Under the pieces are notes generated by a model that saw only the letters and a program-made list of their open reading frames with translations, did no database searches and was not told the DNA's origin. From Amycolatopsis acidicola (GTDB lineage: Bacteria; Actinomycetota; Actinomycetes; Mycobacteriales; Pseudonocardiaceae): 64,000 nt of DNA. The stretch lies in NCBI RefSeq assembly GCF_007713735.2, contig NZ_VMNW02000006.1, positions 1-64,000 of the forward strand, in the 5' to 3' direction. Numbering within the stretch: the first letter of the stretch is position 1; each line of letters opens with the position of its first letter. Shown piece by piece: positions 1 through 9,481 of this stretch. Both the position numbers and the translations under genes were made by a program.

Positions 1-841
1 CCCAGTGCCCGGTGCGTTCCCGCAGCAGCCGGATCGCCGCCATGGACGCGGCGTCGGGCACCTGGATCATCTCGTCGATCACCTGCGGCACGAACGACGG
101 TTCCACCCGCGGGCGGCCGATTCCTTCGATGCGCGAAGGCATTCCGGTGCTGTAGTCCATCGCGCCGGTCTCCCAGGCACCGAAGAACGACGAGTTCTCC
201 GGGTCGACCACGCAGATCTTCGTGGTGTGCCTGCGATAGCGGACGTACCGGCCGAAGGTGGCGCTCGTCCCGCCGGTACCGGCGCCGACGACGATCCACG
301 ACGGCACCGGATGCCGCTCCAGCTTCATCTGCGCGAACACCGACTCGGCGATGTTGTTGTTGCCACGCCAGTCCGTGGCGCGCTCGGCGTAGGTGAACTG
401 GTCCAGGTAGAACCCGTTGGGCTCCGCACCGAGCCGCTCGGCCTCGGTGTACATCTCGGCCGGGATGTCGACGAAATGGCAGCGGCCACCGTAGAACTCG
501 ATGAGCTGCACCTTCTCCTGACTGGTCTTACGCGGCATCACCGCGACGAAGTCCAGCCCGAGCATCCGCGCGAAGTACGCCTCGGAGACCGCGGTCGAGC
601 CGCTGGACGCCTCGATCAGCGTGGTCTCCGGCCCGATCTGCCCGTTGACCAGCGCGTACAGCAGCAGCGAGCGGGCCAGCCGGTGCTTGAGCGAACCGGT
701 GGGGTGCACCGACTCGTCCTTGAGGTAAAGGTCGATGCCCCATTCCGGCGGCAGCGGGAAGACGTGGAGATGCGTGTCGGCGCTGCGGTTCGCGTCCGCC
801 TCGATCAGCCGGACGGCTTCGCGGACCCAGGCCCGGTTCAC
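1..841 (-). CDS. PLP-dependent cysteine synthase-fold enzyme, Cds1-like (3' end missing)
   Basis: Reads leftward off the window edge, so the C-terminus is missing. The visible ~280 residues are a fold-type II PLP enzyme: a [11 protein letters not shown] stretch carries the expected Schiff-base lysine, followed by [19 protein letters not shown] (substrate/phosphate loop) and [14 protein letters not shown] (PLP phosphate-binding loop). The N-terminal part resembles M. tuberculosis Rv3684 (Cds1, cysteine desulfhydrase) more than CysK/CysM, from memory. Likely acts in the cytosol on cysteine or a beta-substituted alanine. The GTG start at 841 shares GTGA with the stop of the DUF4229 gene, so the two are probably co-translated. 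Desulfhydrase versus synthase activity cannot be settled from sequence. Confidence 0.8.
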   Translation of the reverse strand, partial: MNRAWVREAVRLIEADANRSADTHLHVFPLPPEWGIDLYLKDESVHPTGSLKHRLARSLLLYALVNGQIGPETTLIEASSGSTAVSEAYFARMLGLDFVAVMPRKTSQEKVQLIEFYGGRCHFVDIPAEMYTEAERLGAEPNGFYLDQFTYAERATDWRGNNNIAESVFAQMKLERHPVPSWIVVGAGTGGTSATFGRYVRYRRHTTKICVVDPENSSFFGAWETGAMDYSTGMPSRIEGIGRPRVEPSFVPQVIDEMIQVPDAASMAAIRLLRERTGHW

Positions 842-1164
842 TCCTGCTCGCTCGACTGCGAGACCGGTTCGGTCTCTTCAGCAGCGGGCTCCTCCTCGCC
901 CCGGAGCTGCGCGCGCAGCTTCGCGCGCTCGCGCGCACGACGCTCGTTGCGCGCGGCGAGGCCGGCGGTGACACGGACGTTGAGCTTGCGGAAGACGAGC
1001 AGCCCGATCGGCAGCCCCACCACGATGCCGACCGCGAGCGCGACCAGCAGCGGGACCTTCAGCAGCACCAGGATGGCGGCGACGACCGCGATGAGGCCGA
1101 ACCGCGCCAGCAGGTAAAGGGTCAGGTCACGGGCCAGGTGGTGTCGTTCGCTCACGGCCTCCAA
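838..1164 (-). CDS. DUF4229 family small membrane protein
   Basis: 108 residues with two hydrophobic segments (about 12-34 and 37-58) and a strongly charged C-terminal tail: Arg-rich ([17 protein letters not shown]) then Glu-rich. The [14 protein letters not shown] opening and [12 protein letters not shown] after the second segment are typical of DUF4229 proteins. Function unknown; expected to sit in the cytoplasmic membrane with the charged tail inside. It overlaps the downstream Cds1-like gene by 4 bp and starts just after the Lrp regulator gene, so all three may form one transcript. Confidence 0.75.
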   Translation of the reverse strand: MEAVSERHHLARDLTLYLLARFGLIAVVAAILVLLKVPLLVALAVGIVVGLPIGLLVFRKLNVRVTAGLAARNERRARERAKLRAQLRGEEEPAAEETEPVSQSSEQE

Positions 1165-1166
1165 GG

Positions 1167-1649
1167 CTACGCGCCGCCTTCCGGCGGTTCGTCGAGACCG
1201 TTGTTGTTGGGCCTGCCCTCGAACCTGGTGGACAGCACGACCGTGGTGCGGGTGCGGGCCACCCCGCCGATGCGGCGGAGCCTGCCCAGCGTCCGTTCGA
1301 GATCGTCCACCGTGCCCACCCTGACCTTGACCACGAACGCCTCGTCTCCCGCGACGGCGTAGCAGCTTTCGACCTCCGGGAGCTCGCTCAGCGCCTCGGC
1401 CAGGTCGTCGTTCTCCGCGACATCGGTGGGCTGGATGCCGACCAGCGCGGTGACCCCGAGCCCGACTGTGCTCGGATTCACGACGGCGTGGTAGCCGGTG
1501 ATCACGCCGGCGGACTCCAGTTTGCCGACCCGCTCGTGGACCGAGGACGCGGACAGCCCTACCGTTCTGCCGAGCTCGGCGTAGGTCGCCCTGCCGTTGA
1601 GGCGCAGCGCCGCGATGATCTTGCGATCCAATGCGTCCACAGTGGTCAC
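1167..1649 (-). CDS. Lrp/AsnC family transcriptional regulator
   Basis: 160 residues. The N-terminal winged HTH begins LDRKIIAALRLNGRATYAEL, with recognition region LSASSVHERVGKLESAGVI. The C-terminal RAM (amino-acid binding) domain includes the VESCYAVAGDEAFVVKVRV segment. GTG at 1649 (MTTVDALDRK) is chosen because the family starts directly at this helix; the longer upstream reading frame is unconserved-looking and Arg-rich. Such proteins form octamers that respond to amino acids. Its position directly before a cysteine-metabolising gene suggests a local target, but the effector cannot be read from sequence. Confidence 0.88.
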   Translation of the reverse strand: MTTVDALDRKIIAALRLNGRATYAELGRTVGLSASSVHERVGKLESAGVITGYHAVVNPSTVGLGVTALVGIQPTDVAENDDLAEALSELPEVESCYAVAGDEAFVVKVRVGTVDDLERTLGRLRRIGGVARTRTTVVLSTRFEGRPNNNGLDEPPEGGA

Positions 1650-1806
1650 CTTAGCCCTGTCCAGGCTGGGCGATTTGTCCCTTACTACCTCTTTACTCTT
1701 CGACAACCGTTCGAGTACCTGACGGGTGAGATGCAACGATTGCCGTGTTGGTATTCCGGGGCGAACTGCCTCCGGTATAGCACTGAGGTCGTTAAGGAGG
1801 CGGAAA

Positions 1807-2016
1807 ATGACCGCAACCGTTGGAGGGCGCCTGCTGACGCCCGGCGAGGTCGCAGCATTGTTCCGGGTGGACCCGAAAACCGTGACGCGCTGGGCGACGG
1901 CGGGACGTATCGGCTCCATCCGCACCCCCGGCGGGCACCGCCGGTTCCGGGAGTCCGAGGTCAACGAACTGCTCGCCGAGCTGACCACGGACGCCAGTGA
2001 GCCGACCCGCGGCTGA
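1807..2016 (+). CDS. bldC: BldC-like MerR-type HTH developmental regulator
   Basis: 69 residues, nearly all a winged HTH. LLTPGEVAALFRVDPKTVTRW followed by IRTPGGHRRFRESEV matches Streptomyces BldC almost residue for residue (BldC is 68 aa). Family members bind direct repeats cooperatively and delay sporulation genes. A strong ribosome site (AAGGAGG, 1796-1802) precedes the ATG. A -10-like TATAGC lies near 1775. Divergent from the Lrp gene. BldC-type proteins occur in non-sporulating actinobacteria too, so a developmental role here is inferred. Confidence 0.88.
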   Translation: MTATVGGRLLTPGEVAALFRVDPKTVTRWATAGRIGSIRTPGGHRRFRESEVNELLAELTTDASEPTRG

Positions 2017-2238
2017 GGTTCGGTAAAGAGCAAGACCCGCGGCCCGGTCGCATCCCACGCCCGCACGAGCGGCTTCCGCCGCCCGGTGCGGGCAGGCCGG
2101 ATGCGGGTGTCCCTTCCGGACACAGCCGGAAGCCGCGGGCCCAGCGCGGTGCCCGCGCCCACCGCCCGGGAACCCGACAAAAGGACTACCCTCACCAAGA
2201 GCAGTCCTCGCGTCGCCAGCACTCGGAAGGGGGCGAGC
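2017..2238 (+). other. Gene-free stretch with strong nested inverted repeats
   Basis: The 222 bp between bldC and the next small gene hold an inverted repeat GCGGCTTCCG (2069-2078) / CGGAAGCCGC (2127-2136) enclosing a smaller hairpin GTGTCC / GGACAC (2107-2123). It could be the bldC terminator or a structured leader for the following gene. There is no U-tract, and no known riboswitch is recognised. Confidence 0.45.
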
Positions 2239-2415
2239 ATGATCTACCTGCTCGCAGCGGTCGGAGCGCTCACCATCGCCGTCCTGTTGTGGCGCGCGTT
2301 CGCGCCGGAGCGAGTCGGCGTGGCCTCCCGGCAGGCCCCGATCGCCCCCGACGACGACCCTGATTTCCTGCGCAAGCTCGGTGAACAGCAGCGCCGCGAA
2401 GACGAAGACGGCTGA
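2239..2415 (+). CDS. Small single-pass membrane protein, hypothetical
   Basis: 58 residues. A hydrophobic N-terminal segment (MIYLLAAVGALTIAVLLWRAF, about 1-21) is followed by an acidic tail ending DPDFLRKLGEQQRREDEDG. The ATG at 2239 is preceded by AAGGGGG at good spacing, so the longer upstream frame is not used. The gene converges on the MinD-like gene (ends 2448). Topology is probably one membrane anchor with a cytoplasmic tail. No function recognised. Confidence 0.65.
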   Translation: MIYLLAAVGALTIAVLLWRAFAPERVGVASRQAPIAPDDDPDFLRKLGEQQRREDEDG

Positions 2416-2447
2416 GTCGCCCTTTACCTTCGCTTTCGGTGATCCGG

Positions 2448-3533
2448 TTACTTCCCTGGGAAAGCGTCGGCCATCGCGGCCGCGAGTTCCAGCAACGCCA
2501 TCCGCGTGTCCGGCTCCAGCCGGTCCAGTTCGATCTCCGCGCCCTCTTCCAGATGCGGGTCGAACGGGATCCGGCAGACCGCCCGCGACCGCGCTTCGAA
2601 ATGCGCGGCCAGCTTGTCCAGATCCACCGAGCCCGCCTTCGGGCGCACCGAGTTGATCGTGACGATCGAGCGTTTCACCAGGTCGCCGTAGCCGTGCGCC
2701 TCCAGCCAGTCGATCGTGGCCGAGGCGCTGGTGGCGCCGTCCACCGAGCCCGAGGAAACCACGACCAGCGCGTCCGCGGAATCCAGCACGCCCTTCATCG
2801 CCGAATGCATCAGGCCCGTGCCGCAGTCGGTGAGCACGATGTTGTAGTAGTGCTCCAGCAGGCTCACCGTGCGCAGGTAGTCGACCTCGGAGAACGCCTC
2901 CGAAACGGCCGGATCCTGTTCACTGGCAAGGATTTCCAGCCTGCTCGCGCCCTGTGACGTGTACGCCCGCACATCGCTGTAGCGGGTCATCTTGTCCGCG
3001 TCGCGCAGCAGATGCCGGACCGTGGCCGTGGTCTCGATCGGGATCTTCTGCGACAGCGTGCCGCGGTCCGGGTTCGCGTCGACCGCGATCACCCTGTCCC
3101 CGCGCAGCGAAGCGAACGTGGCGCCCAGCGTGGTGGTGATCGTGGTCTTGCCGACGCCGCCCTTGAGGCTGAGCATGGCGATCTTGAACGACCCGCGCAG
3201 CGGCTGGTTGATCCGCGCGATCAGCTCGCGCTGACGACGCTCGCCGGGACTCTCACCGGGGTTCACCAGTTTCCCGGTGCCGAGGTACAAAGCCTTGCGC
3301 CACCCCGATTTCGGCGTGCGCTTTGGCGCCTGCACGCTCGGCAGCTCCGGCGCGCGGCCGCGCGAAGGCTGCGGTAGCGGCGGGTACGCCGACTGCGGCG
3401 GCTGCAGCGGCGGCAGGTTCGGGTCGTACCCCTGCTGCTGCGGGTACTGCGGCTGCCGTCGCGGCGGCTGGGCCGGGTGCGGGGTGGAATCCGTGCGCTC
3501 GTCCGAAAACCAGGGGTCGCGCGGTTGGTTCAT
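2448..3533 (-). CDS. MinD/ParA-like ATPase with proline-rich N-terminus
   Basis: 361 residues. Residues 1-~85 are Pro/Gln-rich and disordered-looking; the ATPase domain follows, with deviant Walker A KGGVGKT at 124-130 and VIAVDANPDRGTLSQ plus LTDCGTGLMHSAMKG for the next nucleotide-binding motifs. MinD/ParA proteins dimerise on ATP and position cell-surface or cytoskeletal cargo. The ATG overlaps the ccsB stop by one base (TGATG), so it is co-translated with cytochrome c assembly genes. M. tuberculosis Rv0530 occupies the same position. Cargo unknown. Confidence 0.85.
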   Translation of the reverse strand: MNQPRDPWFSDERTDSTPHPAQPPRRQPQYPQQQGYDPNLPPLQPPQSAYPPLPQPSRGRAPELPSVQAPKRTPKSGWRKALYLGTGKLVNPGESPGERRQRELIARINQPLRGSFKIAMLSLKGGVGKTTITTTLGATFASLRGDRVIAVDANPDRGTLSQKIPIETTATVRHLLRDADKMTRYSDVRAYTSQGASRLEILASEQDPAVSEAFSEVDYLRTVSLLEHYYNIVLTDCGTGLMHSAMKGVLDSADALVVVSSGSVDGATSASATIDWLEAHGYGDLVKRSIVTINSVRPKAGSVDLDKLAAHFEARSRAVCRIPFDPHLEEGAEIELDRLEPDTRMALLELAAAMADAFPGK

Positions 3534-4513
3534 CAGCCAACCCCGGCGTACGAATGCAAGCCCGTCGTGACCAGGTTGACGAAGAAGAGGTTGAACACGG
3601 TGACCGCGAAGCCGAGCGTGTTGATCACCGCCGCGCGCGTGCCGCGCCAGCCTGCCGTCGCCCGCGAGTGCAGGTACGCCGCGTAGACCACCCACGCGAC
3701 GAACGCGGTGGTCTCCTTCGGGTCCCAGCCCCAGAACCGGCCCCAGGCCGACTCGGCCCAGATGGCACCGCAGAGCACGCCGAAGGTGAACAGCGGGAAG
3801 GCCAGGATCGTGGTGCGGTAGGCCACCCTGTCCAGCACGTCCGCGGCAGGCAGCTTGGAAGCGAAGCGGGCGAACTTGCCGTTGCGCTCGTAGGCCGACC
3901 GGAACAGGTAGAAGATGCTCGCGATGCCCGGCACCAGGAAGATGCCCGACGAGGTGGCCGCCGCGGACACGTGGATCACGAGCCAGTAGGACTGCAGCGC
4001 GGGCACCACCGGCGCGGCGACCGTGTAGAGCAGGGTGCCGCCGATGAACATCAGGATCACGATCGGCAGCAGCATGAACCCGGACAGGTGCCGCACCGCG
4101 AACTTGCGGATCACCAGCAGCCAGGTCACCACGGCGATGAACGTCACCGCCATGATGTATTCGTACATGTTGCCCCACGGCACGCGGTGGGTCGCGAGCC
4201 CGCGAAGCAGCAGCGCGGAGAAGTGCAGCAGCACGCCGAGCACGAGCAGCGCGGCGCCCATCCGGCCGATCCGCTCCGCCCTGTCGCGGCGGCCGGAAGA
4301 CCGGGCCGGGGTGACGGGCTCCGTGGTGACCTCGGTGGTGGAGGGGCCGCCGGCACCGGCCAGCTCACGCACGCGGGTGCGTTCCGCCGCCTGCCTGCCC
4401 TTCGCCCCGAACGACTGCTCGATCAGGAAGAACACGAGTGCCAGCACGTAGATCGCGGTCGCGGTGGTGTAGGACCAGTCGCTGTACTGCGACAACGTTT
4501 CATTGACCGGCAT
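3533..4513 (-). CDS. ccsB: Cytochrome c biogenesis protein CcsB (ResC-type)
   Basis: 326 residues, multi-pass membrane protein. The tryptophan-rich haem-handling motif lies at about 256-267 (ESAWGRFWGWDPKE), typical of the System II CcsB/CcsA/NrfE family; conserved histidines occur near 97 and 181. With ResB it forms the haem exporter/cytochrome c synthase attaching haem to CXXCH on the outer face of the membrane. ATG at 4513 (MPVNETLS) lies 14 bp inside the resB end, implying translational coupling. Confidence 0.93.
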   Translation of the reverse strand: MPVNETLSQYSDWSYTTATAIYVLALVFFLIEQSFGAKGRQAAERTRVRELAGAGGPSTTEVTTEPVTPARSSGRRDRAERIGRMGAALLVLGVLLHFSALLLRGLATHRVPWGNMYEYIMAVTFIAVVTWLLVIRKFAVRHLSGFMLLPIVILMFIGGTLLYTVAAPVVPALQSYWLVIHVSAAATSSGIFLVPGIASIFYLFRSAYERNGKFARFASKLPAADVLDRVAYRTTILAFPLFTFGVLCGAIWAESAWGRFWGWDPKETTAFVAWVVYAAYLHSRATAGWRGTRAAVINTLGFAVTVFNLFFVNLVTTGLHSYAGVG

Positions 4514-6119
4514 TCTTCGTCCTTCTCTTCCCCGTGACCAGTTCGTCCGCGATCCGGACGAACTCCTCGCCGTATCCCGCCTGGTCGGTGCGGGCCAGTC
4601 CACCCACAGCCACCACGGTACCGGCTCCGCCCTCGTTCGCAGGGCTGACCCGCAGCCACACGCGACGGCGTTTGACCAGCAATGAAGCACCGAGCCCGAG
4701 CAGCATCGCGACCGCGAAGACCAGGACGTAGTCCTGCGTCGGGTCGTGTGAAACCTGCAGCGACACCCAGCGCTGGGCGCCGTCGAAGGTGATCTTGGTG
4801 CCGTCGGCCAGCGTCAGCGACTGGCCCACCGCCAGGTTCTGGCGGGCGACCTGCTTGAGCCTGCCGTCGTCGACCATCGACTGGTCGACCTCGAAGATCG
4901 ACTGTCCCTTGCCGGAGTCGAGGCCGAGATCGCCCTGCAGCACGTCCACCGCGACCATCGGGTTGGTCATCGAAGCCGAGGTCGACGTGAGCACCCCGCC
5001 GTGCACCAACGCGGTCGGCGCGAACAGCCCGGTGATCGCGAGCTGTTTCGTGCGGCGTTCGGCGGCGTCGGTGACGCCGGGCGGGTCGAACTTCGTGGCG
5101 CCCTCGGACAGCTGCGTCGTCGTGTCCGCCGGACGCCACTGGGTCTTCTGGGTGCGGGTCTCGCCGTTGGGGTAGGTCACCGTGAAGATCGGCGTGTACC
5201 CGTTGCCCAGCAGGTAGACGCGGTCCCCCGCGGTGCGCAGCGGCGAGTTCACCTCGAGCAGGTAGGGCTTCCAGGTGTTGTTCGCGAGGTCTTCGCCGGA
5301 CTGGTACTCGATGTTCGACTTGTAGGCCACCGGCTCGCCCGCCGCGGTGTACTCGGCGGAGAAGTCGTTGACCTTGACGCAGAACTGGTCGAGCTGCGTG
5401 CCGTCCACGCGCAGGCCGGGATTGAACGAGTCGTAGGCGTAGACGCCGGAGTTGCAGAACTGCGAGCCGTCGGCCTGCACGATGACCTGGCCGTCGTAGC
5501 TGTACAGCTTGCCGAGCGCGAAGGCGATGATCAGGCCGAGCATCGCGAAGTGGAAGATCAGGTTGCCGGTCTCGCGCAGGTAGCCGCGTTCGGCGCTGAT
5601 CGTGCGGACGCCGCCGTCCTCTTCGCGCTCGACGGTGCGCCAGCCCTTGAGCCGCCGGCGCGCGCTCTCGAGCACCTCGTCCGGACTGCGCTCGACGGTG
5701 GCCTCGCGGAAATGCGGCATGCGCGAAAGGTTCCGCGGGGTGAGCACCGGCTTCGCCCGCATGGAACGGAAGTAGTCGAAGCTGCGCGGCAGCAGGCAGC
5801 CCACGAGCGAGACCATCAGCAGCAGGTAGATCGCGGAGAACCAGACGCTGGAGTAGACGGTGAAGAACTGCAGCCGGTCCAGCAGGGTGCCCCACCAACC
5901 GTGGTCGGTGATGTACTGCGCGGTCTTGTCCGGGTTCAGCGCGCGCTGCGGCAGGAGCGCGCCGGGCAGGGCGGCCAAAGCCAGCAGGAACAACAGGATC
6001 AGCGCGGTGCGCATCGACGTGAGCCCGCGCCAGATGTTGCGCAGGAACGCGAGTACGCGCCGCAACGGCGTGGCCCGGTACGGCTTCTTCGGCTCCGGCG
6101 GGGCTTCGGTGGCGGTCAT
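4500..6119 (-). CDS. resB: Cytochrome c biogenesis protein ResB
   Basis: 539 residues. Membrane segments occur near residues 40-60, 88-110 and 190-210; a large extracytoplasmic domain follows, then a last segment near 455-475 (DYVLVFAVAMLLGLGASLLV) and a cytoplasmic tail. GNLIFHFAMLGLIIAFALG is a typical ResB helix with a candidate haem-ligand histidine. Works with CcsB in System II. ATG at 6119 overlaps the ccdA stop as ATGA. An over-long upstream reading frame exists but runs antisense-like through ccdA and is not used. Confidence 0.92.
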   Translation of the reverse strand: MTATEAPPEPKKPYRATPLRRVLAFLRNIWRGLTSMRTALILLFLLALAALPGALLPQRALNPDKTAQYITDHGWWGTLLDRLQFFTVYSSVWFSAIYLLLMVSLVGCLLPRSFDYFRSMRAKPVLTPRNLSRMPHFREATVERSPDEVLESARRRLKGWRTVEREEDGGVRTISAERGYLRETGNLIFHFAMLGLIIAFALGKLYSYDGQVIVQADGSQFCNSGVYAYDSFNPGLRVDGTQLDQFCVKVNDFSAEYTAAGEPVAYKSNIEYQSGEDLANNTWKPYLLEVNSPLRTAGDRVYLLGNGYTPIFTVTYPNGETRTQKTQWRPADTTTQLSEGATKFDPPGVTDAAERRTKQLAITGLFAPTALVHGGVLTSTSASMTNPMVAVDVLQGDLGLDSGKGQSIFEVDQSMVDDGRLKQVARQNLAVGQSLTLADGTKITFDGAQRWVSLQVSHDPTQDYVLVFAVAMLLGLGASLLVKRRRVWLRVSPANEGGAGTVVAVGGLARTDQAGYGEEFVRIADELVTGKRRTKNAGQ

Positions 6120-6892
6120 AGCGGGAGCACCGTGTCCGTCACGAAGGCGTTGCGCATCCAGCCCATCAGATCTCCCCACAGGCCGGTGACGAGCAGCACA
6201 CCGACCAGCAGCAACAGCCCACCGCCGAACAGCTGCACGCGGCGGCCGTTGCGGCGCAACCACTCCGTGGCCCGCACGGCCCAGCGCGCGCCGAGCGCGA
6301 TGAGCAGGAACGGCAGCCCGAGCCCGAGGCAATAGACGAGCACGAGCAGGAATCCGCGTGCGCCCGCGCTCCCGCTGGCCGTGGCCATCGCCAGCACGCC
6401 GGACAGCGTCGGGCCGATGCACGGCGTCCAGCCGAGACCGAAGACCGCGCCGAGGAGCGGGGCGCCGAGCAGGCCGCCGCGCGGCACGCGGTGGAAGCGG
6501 ACGTCCTTCTGCAGCGCGGGAATCAGGCCGAGGAACACCAGCGCCATCGCGATGGTGACCACGCCGCCGATGCGCTGCAACAGGTCCTCGTTGCCGAGCA
6601 TCGCGTCGGCCAGCCACACGAGCGTGCCGAGCCCGGCGACGAAGACCACGGTGAAGCCGAGGACGAACAGCCCGGCCGCGCCCACAACGGCGTAGCGGCC
6701 CTTCTTGCGCTCCTCGTCCGCGCTCACCGCAGGCGCTTCGGCACCGACCAGCGCGGCCAGATAGGCCAGGTAGCCGGGGACGAGCGGGACCACGCACGGC
6801 GAGGCGAAGGAGAGCGCGCCGGCGACGAGAGCGACTCCCGCGGCGAGCAGTAGCGGCCCGGAGGTCGCCAGCTCAGTCACAGAGGAGTTCAC
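6116..6892 (-). CDS. ccdA: Thiol-disulfide transmembrane transporter CcdA
   Basis: 258 residues, six predicted membrane segments. The two redox cysteines sit in SFASPCVVPLVPG (C33) and GLGWTPCIGP (C158). CcdA carries electrons from cytosolic thioredoxin to extracytoplasmic thioredoxins that keep apocytochrome c cysteines reduced. The GTG start at 6892 has only a weak ribosome site. 67 bp separate it from the TlpA-like gene, its probable partner. It overlaps resB by 4 bp. Confidence 0.93.
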   Translation of the reverse strand: MNSSVTELATSGPLLLAAGVALVAGALSFASPCVVPLVPGYLAYLAALVGAEAPAVSADEERKKGRYAVVGAAGLFVLGFTVVFVAGLGTLVWLADAMLGNEDLLQRIGGVVTIAMALVFLGLIPALQKDVRFHRVPRGGLLGAPLLGAVFGLGWTPCIGPTLSGVLAMATASGSAGARGFLLVLVYCLGLGLPFLLIALGARWAVRATEWLRRNGRRVQLFGGGLLLLVGVLLVTGLWGDLMGWMRNAFVTDTVLPL

Positions 6893-6959
6893 CCTGCTGA
6901 GGGTAAGCAGTGAGTTTCACGTGAGCTCTTCGGGTCCCCGCTCAGCAGGGCGAACGCGA

Positions 6960-7535
6960 TCATCCCGCGGCCAGTTGCTGCACCAGCGGCTGGATGTCGC
7001 TCGCCAGCAGACTGCGCAGGTAGACGGCCGCCACACGCTGGTCCTTGTCGATGACGATCGTCGACGGCACGACGTTCACCGGGTACCCGTGCAGCTGCAG
7101 CAGGGAGCGGCCCGGCGGGTCGTAGATCGACGGGTACGTGAGGCCGCGGTCGCGGATGAAGTCCTGCGGGGCGGACCTGTCGTCGTCTCGCACGTCGAGG
7201 CCCAGCACCTGCACCCCGGACGCCTGCGTTGCCTGGTAAAGCTTCTCCATCTCGGGCGACTCGGTGCGGCACGGCGCGCACCATTGGCCCCAGATGTTCA
7301 GCACGACGACCTTCCCCTTGTAGTCCGAGAGCGAGATCGTCTTGCCCTCGTTCATCAGGTCCTCGCCGGAGAGGTTCGGGATCGTCTTCCGGTCCATGAC
7401 GTTGTAGGTGATGTCCGTCTTGCCGCCGGGCGAGGTGAACTCGAAGGTGCTGCCCTGGCTGACCGCGTCCTTGCCGGTGCTGCAGCCCGCCAGCGCGAGC
7501 ACCGCGGCGAGCGCGACGACGAGCTTGCGTTTCAT
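6960..7535 (-). CDS. TlpA/ResA-like thioredoxin lipoprotein
   Basis: 191 residues. Signal peptide with lipobox LALAGC (C18), so membrane-anchored on the outside. Thioredoxin domain with WCAPC active site (C86, C89) after VVVLNIWGQ and the cis-proline region NVVPSTIVID. Its role, by family and context, is reducing apocytochrome c thiols using electrons from CcdA encoded next to it. ATG at 7535 overlaps the upstream phosphatase stop by 4 bp. Same order as Rv0525-Rv0529 in M. tuberculosis. Confidence 0.9.
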   Translation of the reverse strand: MKRKLVVALAAVLALAGCSTGKDAVSQGSTFEFTSPGGKTDITYNVMDRKTIPNLSGEDLMNEGKTISLSDYKGKVVVLNIWGQWCAPCRTESPEMEKLYQATQASGVQVLGLDVRDDDRSAPQDFIRDRGLTYPSIYDPPGRSLLQLHGYPVNVVPSTIVIDKDQRVAAVYLRSLLASDIQPLVQQLAAG

Positions 7536-8158
7536 GCGCCGGTCACCTTCGGGTCCGTGCTGCCCGCCGGCTCGCTGTAGACGATGTCCACGAGCTCCTC
7601 GCCGTTGAAGACGAGGCTGGTGAGCGAAGCCAGCGAGCACTGGCGGCGCCGAGGGTCGTGCCAGAGCGCTTTGCCTTCGAGGAACCGGCGCAGCGTCCAG
7701 ATGGGCAGCTGGTGTGAAACGCACAACGCCTCGTGGCCCTCGGCCACGGCGCGCGCCCGGTACACCGCACCCAACATGCGGTGCGCGATCTCGAGGTACG
7801 GCTCGCCCCAGGAAGGGCGAAAAGGGTTGCGCAGCTTGGACCAGTGCTGCGGCTGGCGCAGCGCGCCGTCGCCGACGGAGACCCGCTGGCCCTCGAAATC
7901 GTTCGCCGCCTCGATCAGCCGCTCGTCGGTCCGCACGTCGAGCCGGTGCGCGCCGGCGATCGGCGACGCCGTCTCCTGCGCGCGCTGCAACGGGGACGCG
8001 ACGACGTGCACGATGTCATGTCCCGCAACGGCTTCCGCCACCGTGAGCGCCTGGCGCTGGCCACGCTCGGAGAGCCGGAAACCGGGCAGGCGGCCGTAGA
8101 GGATCCGTTCCGGGTTGTGGACCTCGCCGTGCCGGAGCATGTGCACGATCGTGGTCAC
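7532..8158 (-). CDS. Histidine phosphatase superfamily protein
   Basis: 208 residues. The phosphohistidine motif is LRHGEVHNP near the N-terminus, and [11 protein letters not shown] supplies the second active-site histidine. Family members are phosphatases or mutases acting on small phosphorylated compounds; the substrate is not evident. GTG at 8158 shares GTGA with the hemL stop and the end overlaps the TlpA-like gene, so it is embedded in the hemL-ccs transcript. Corresponds in position to Rv0525. Confidence 0.85.
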   Translation of the reverse strand: MTTIVHMLRHGEVHNPERILYGRLPGFRLSERGQRQALTVAEAVAGHDIVHVVASPLQRAQETASPIAGAHRLDVRTDERLIEAANDFEGQRVSVGDGALRQPQHWSKLRNPFRPSWGEPYLEIAHRMLGAVYRARAVAEGHEALCVSHQLPIWTLRRFLEGKALWHDPRRRQCSLASLTSLVFNGEELVDIVYSEPAGSTDPKVTGA

Positions 8159-9456
8159 TGGGTGGCCTCCGCGGCGGCCCTGGCGGCCGCGGGCAGCGCG
8201 GCTTCGATGATCTCGAACGCGGCGTCGTCCATCGCGGCGTTCACGAACCACGCTTCGAACGGGCTCGGCGGGCCGTAGACACCCGCGTCCAGCAACGCGT
8301 GGAAGAACGCGGGGAATCGCCACGTATGGGAGTTCGTCGCGTCGTGGTAGTTCCGCACCGGCTCCTCGGTGAAGAACACCGTGATCAGGTTCCCGGCGTA
8401 CGCGACGTGGTGCGCCACGCCCGCCGTGGAGAGCGCCTCGGTGAACAGCGCGCCGAGGCGTTGCGAGTTCTGGTCCAGGGCCCGGTAAACGCCGTCGTCC
8501 GCCGCGCGCAGCGCCGCGAGGCCGGAAGCGACCGCCACGGGGTTCCCGGACAGCGTGCCCGCCTGGTAGACCGGGCCGCCGGGCGCGAGCCTGGCCATCA
8601 CGTCGGTGCGGCCGCCGAAGGCCGCGGCGGGCAGCCCGCCGGACATGACCTTGCCGAACGTGTACAGGTCGCCCGGCACGCCTTCGAGGCCGAACCAGCC
8701 CGAGCGCGAGACCCGGAAGCCGGTCATCACCTCGTCCATGATCAGCAGCGCGCCGTGCTCGTGCGCCAGTTCCAGCAGCCCGGCGTTGAAGTCCTCGAGC
8801 GGGGCGACCGCGCCCATGTTGCCCGCCGCGGCCTCGGTGATGATCGCCGCGATCGAGTCCGGGTTGTCCACAAAGGACTGCCGGACGGCCTCGAGGTCGT
8901 TGTAGGGCAGCACGATCGTGTCCGCCGCCTGCGCGCCGGTGACCCCGGGCGAGGTGGGCAGGCCGAGCGTGGCGACCCCGGAGCCCGCCTGCGCGAGCAG
9001 CGCGTCGACGTGCCCGTGGTAGCAGCCGGCGAACTTGATGATCTTGCTCCGGCCGGTGAACCCGCGTGCCAGCCGGATCGCGCTCATCGTCGCCTCGGTG
9101 CCCGAGTTGACCAGCCGGACCTGGTGCACCGGGTCGACCCTGGTGATGATCTCCTCGGCGAGTTCGACCTCACCGGTGGTCGGCGTGCCGAACGACAGCC
9201 CGGAGGCCGCCGCCTCGCGCGCCGCGGAGACCACCTGCGGATGCGCGTGCCCGAGGATCATCGGGCCCCACGAGGAGACCAGGTCGACGTAGCGATTCCC
9301 GTCGATGTCCCAGAGATAGGGGCCCTCGCCGCGGACCATGAACCGCGGGGTGCCACCCACCGAGTTGAACGCGCGCACCGGGGAGTTCACTCCGCCGGGC
9401 GTCACGGCGCTCGCGCGCTCGAACCATGCCTTGGACTGATCGACTCCGTGCGTCAC
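8155..9456 (-). CDS. hemL: Glutamate-1-semialdehyde 2,1-aminomutase
   Basis: 433 residues, full length for HemL. Converts glutamate-1-semialdehyde to 5-aminolevulinate, the step after HemA. A class III aminotransferase fold with PLP lysine in [17 protein letters not shown] (K269), [12 protein letters not shown] (cofactor Asp) and [18 protein letters not shown] start at 9456. First gene of the probable hemL-phosphatase-tlpA-ccdA-resB-ccsB run, linking haem supply to cytochrome c assembly. Confidence 0.96.
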   Translation of the reverse strand: MTHGVDQSKAWFERASAVTPGGVNSPVRAFNSVGGTPRFMVRGEGPYLWDIDGNRYVDLVSSWGPMILGHAHPQVVSAAREAAASGLSFGTPTTGEVELAEEIITRVDPVHQVRLVNSGTEATMSAIRLARGFTGRSKIIKFAGCYHGHVDALLAQAGSGVATLGLPTSPGVTGAQAADTIVLPYNDLEAVRQSFVDNPDSIAAIITEAAAGNMGAVAPLEDFNAGLLELAHEHGALLIMDEVMTGFRVSRSGWFGLEGVPGDLYTFGKVMSGGLPAAAFGGRTDVMARLAPGGPVYQAGTLSGNPVAVASGLAALRAADDGVYRALDQNSQRLGALFTEALSTAGVAHHVAYAGNLITVFFTEEPVRNYHDATNSHTWRFPAFFHALLDAGVYGPPSPFEAWFVNAAMDDAAFEIIEAALPAAARAAAEATQ

Positions 9457-9481
9457 GACTGCCAGTCTCCCAAAGACCGGG

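Noticed and set aside
5..1117. 370-residue rightward reading frame
   Set aside because: Opposite strand of the cysteine synthase-fold gene; Arg/His/Gly-rich composition typical of a GC-driven shadow frame.
1167..2240. 357-residue version of the Lrp regulator
   Set aside because: N-terminal 197 residues are low-quality sequence reading through the bldC gene on the opposite strand; the family starts at 1649.
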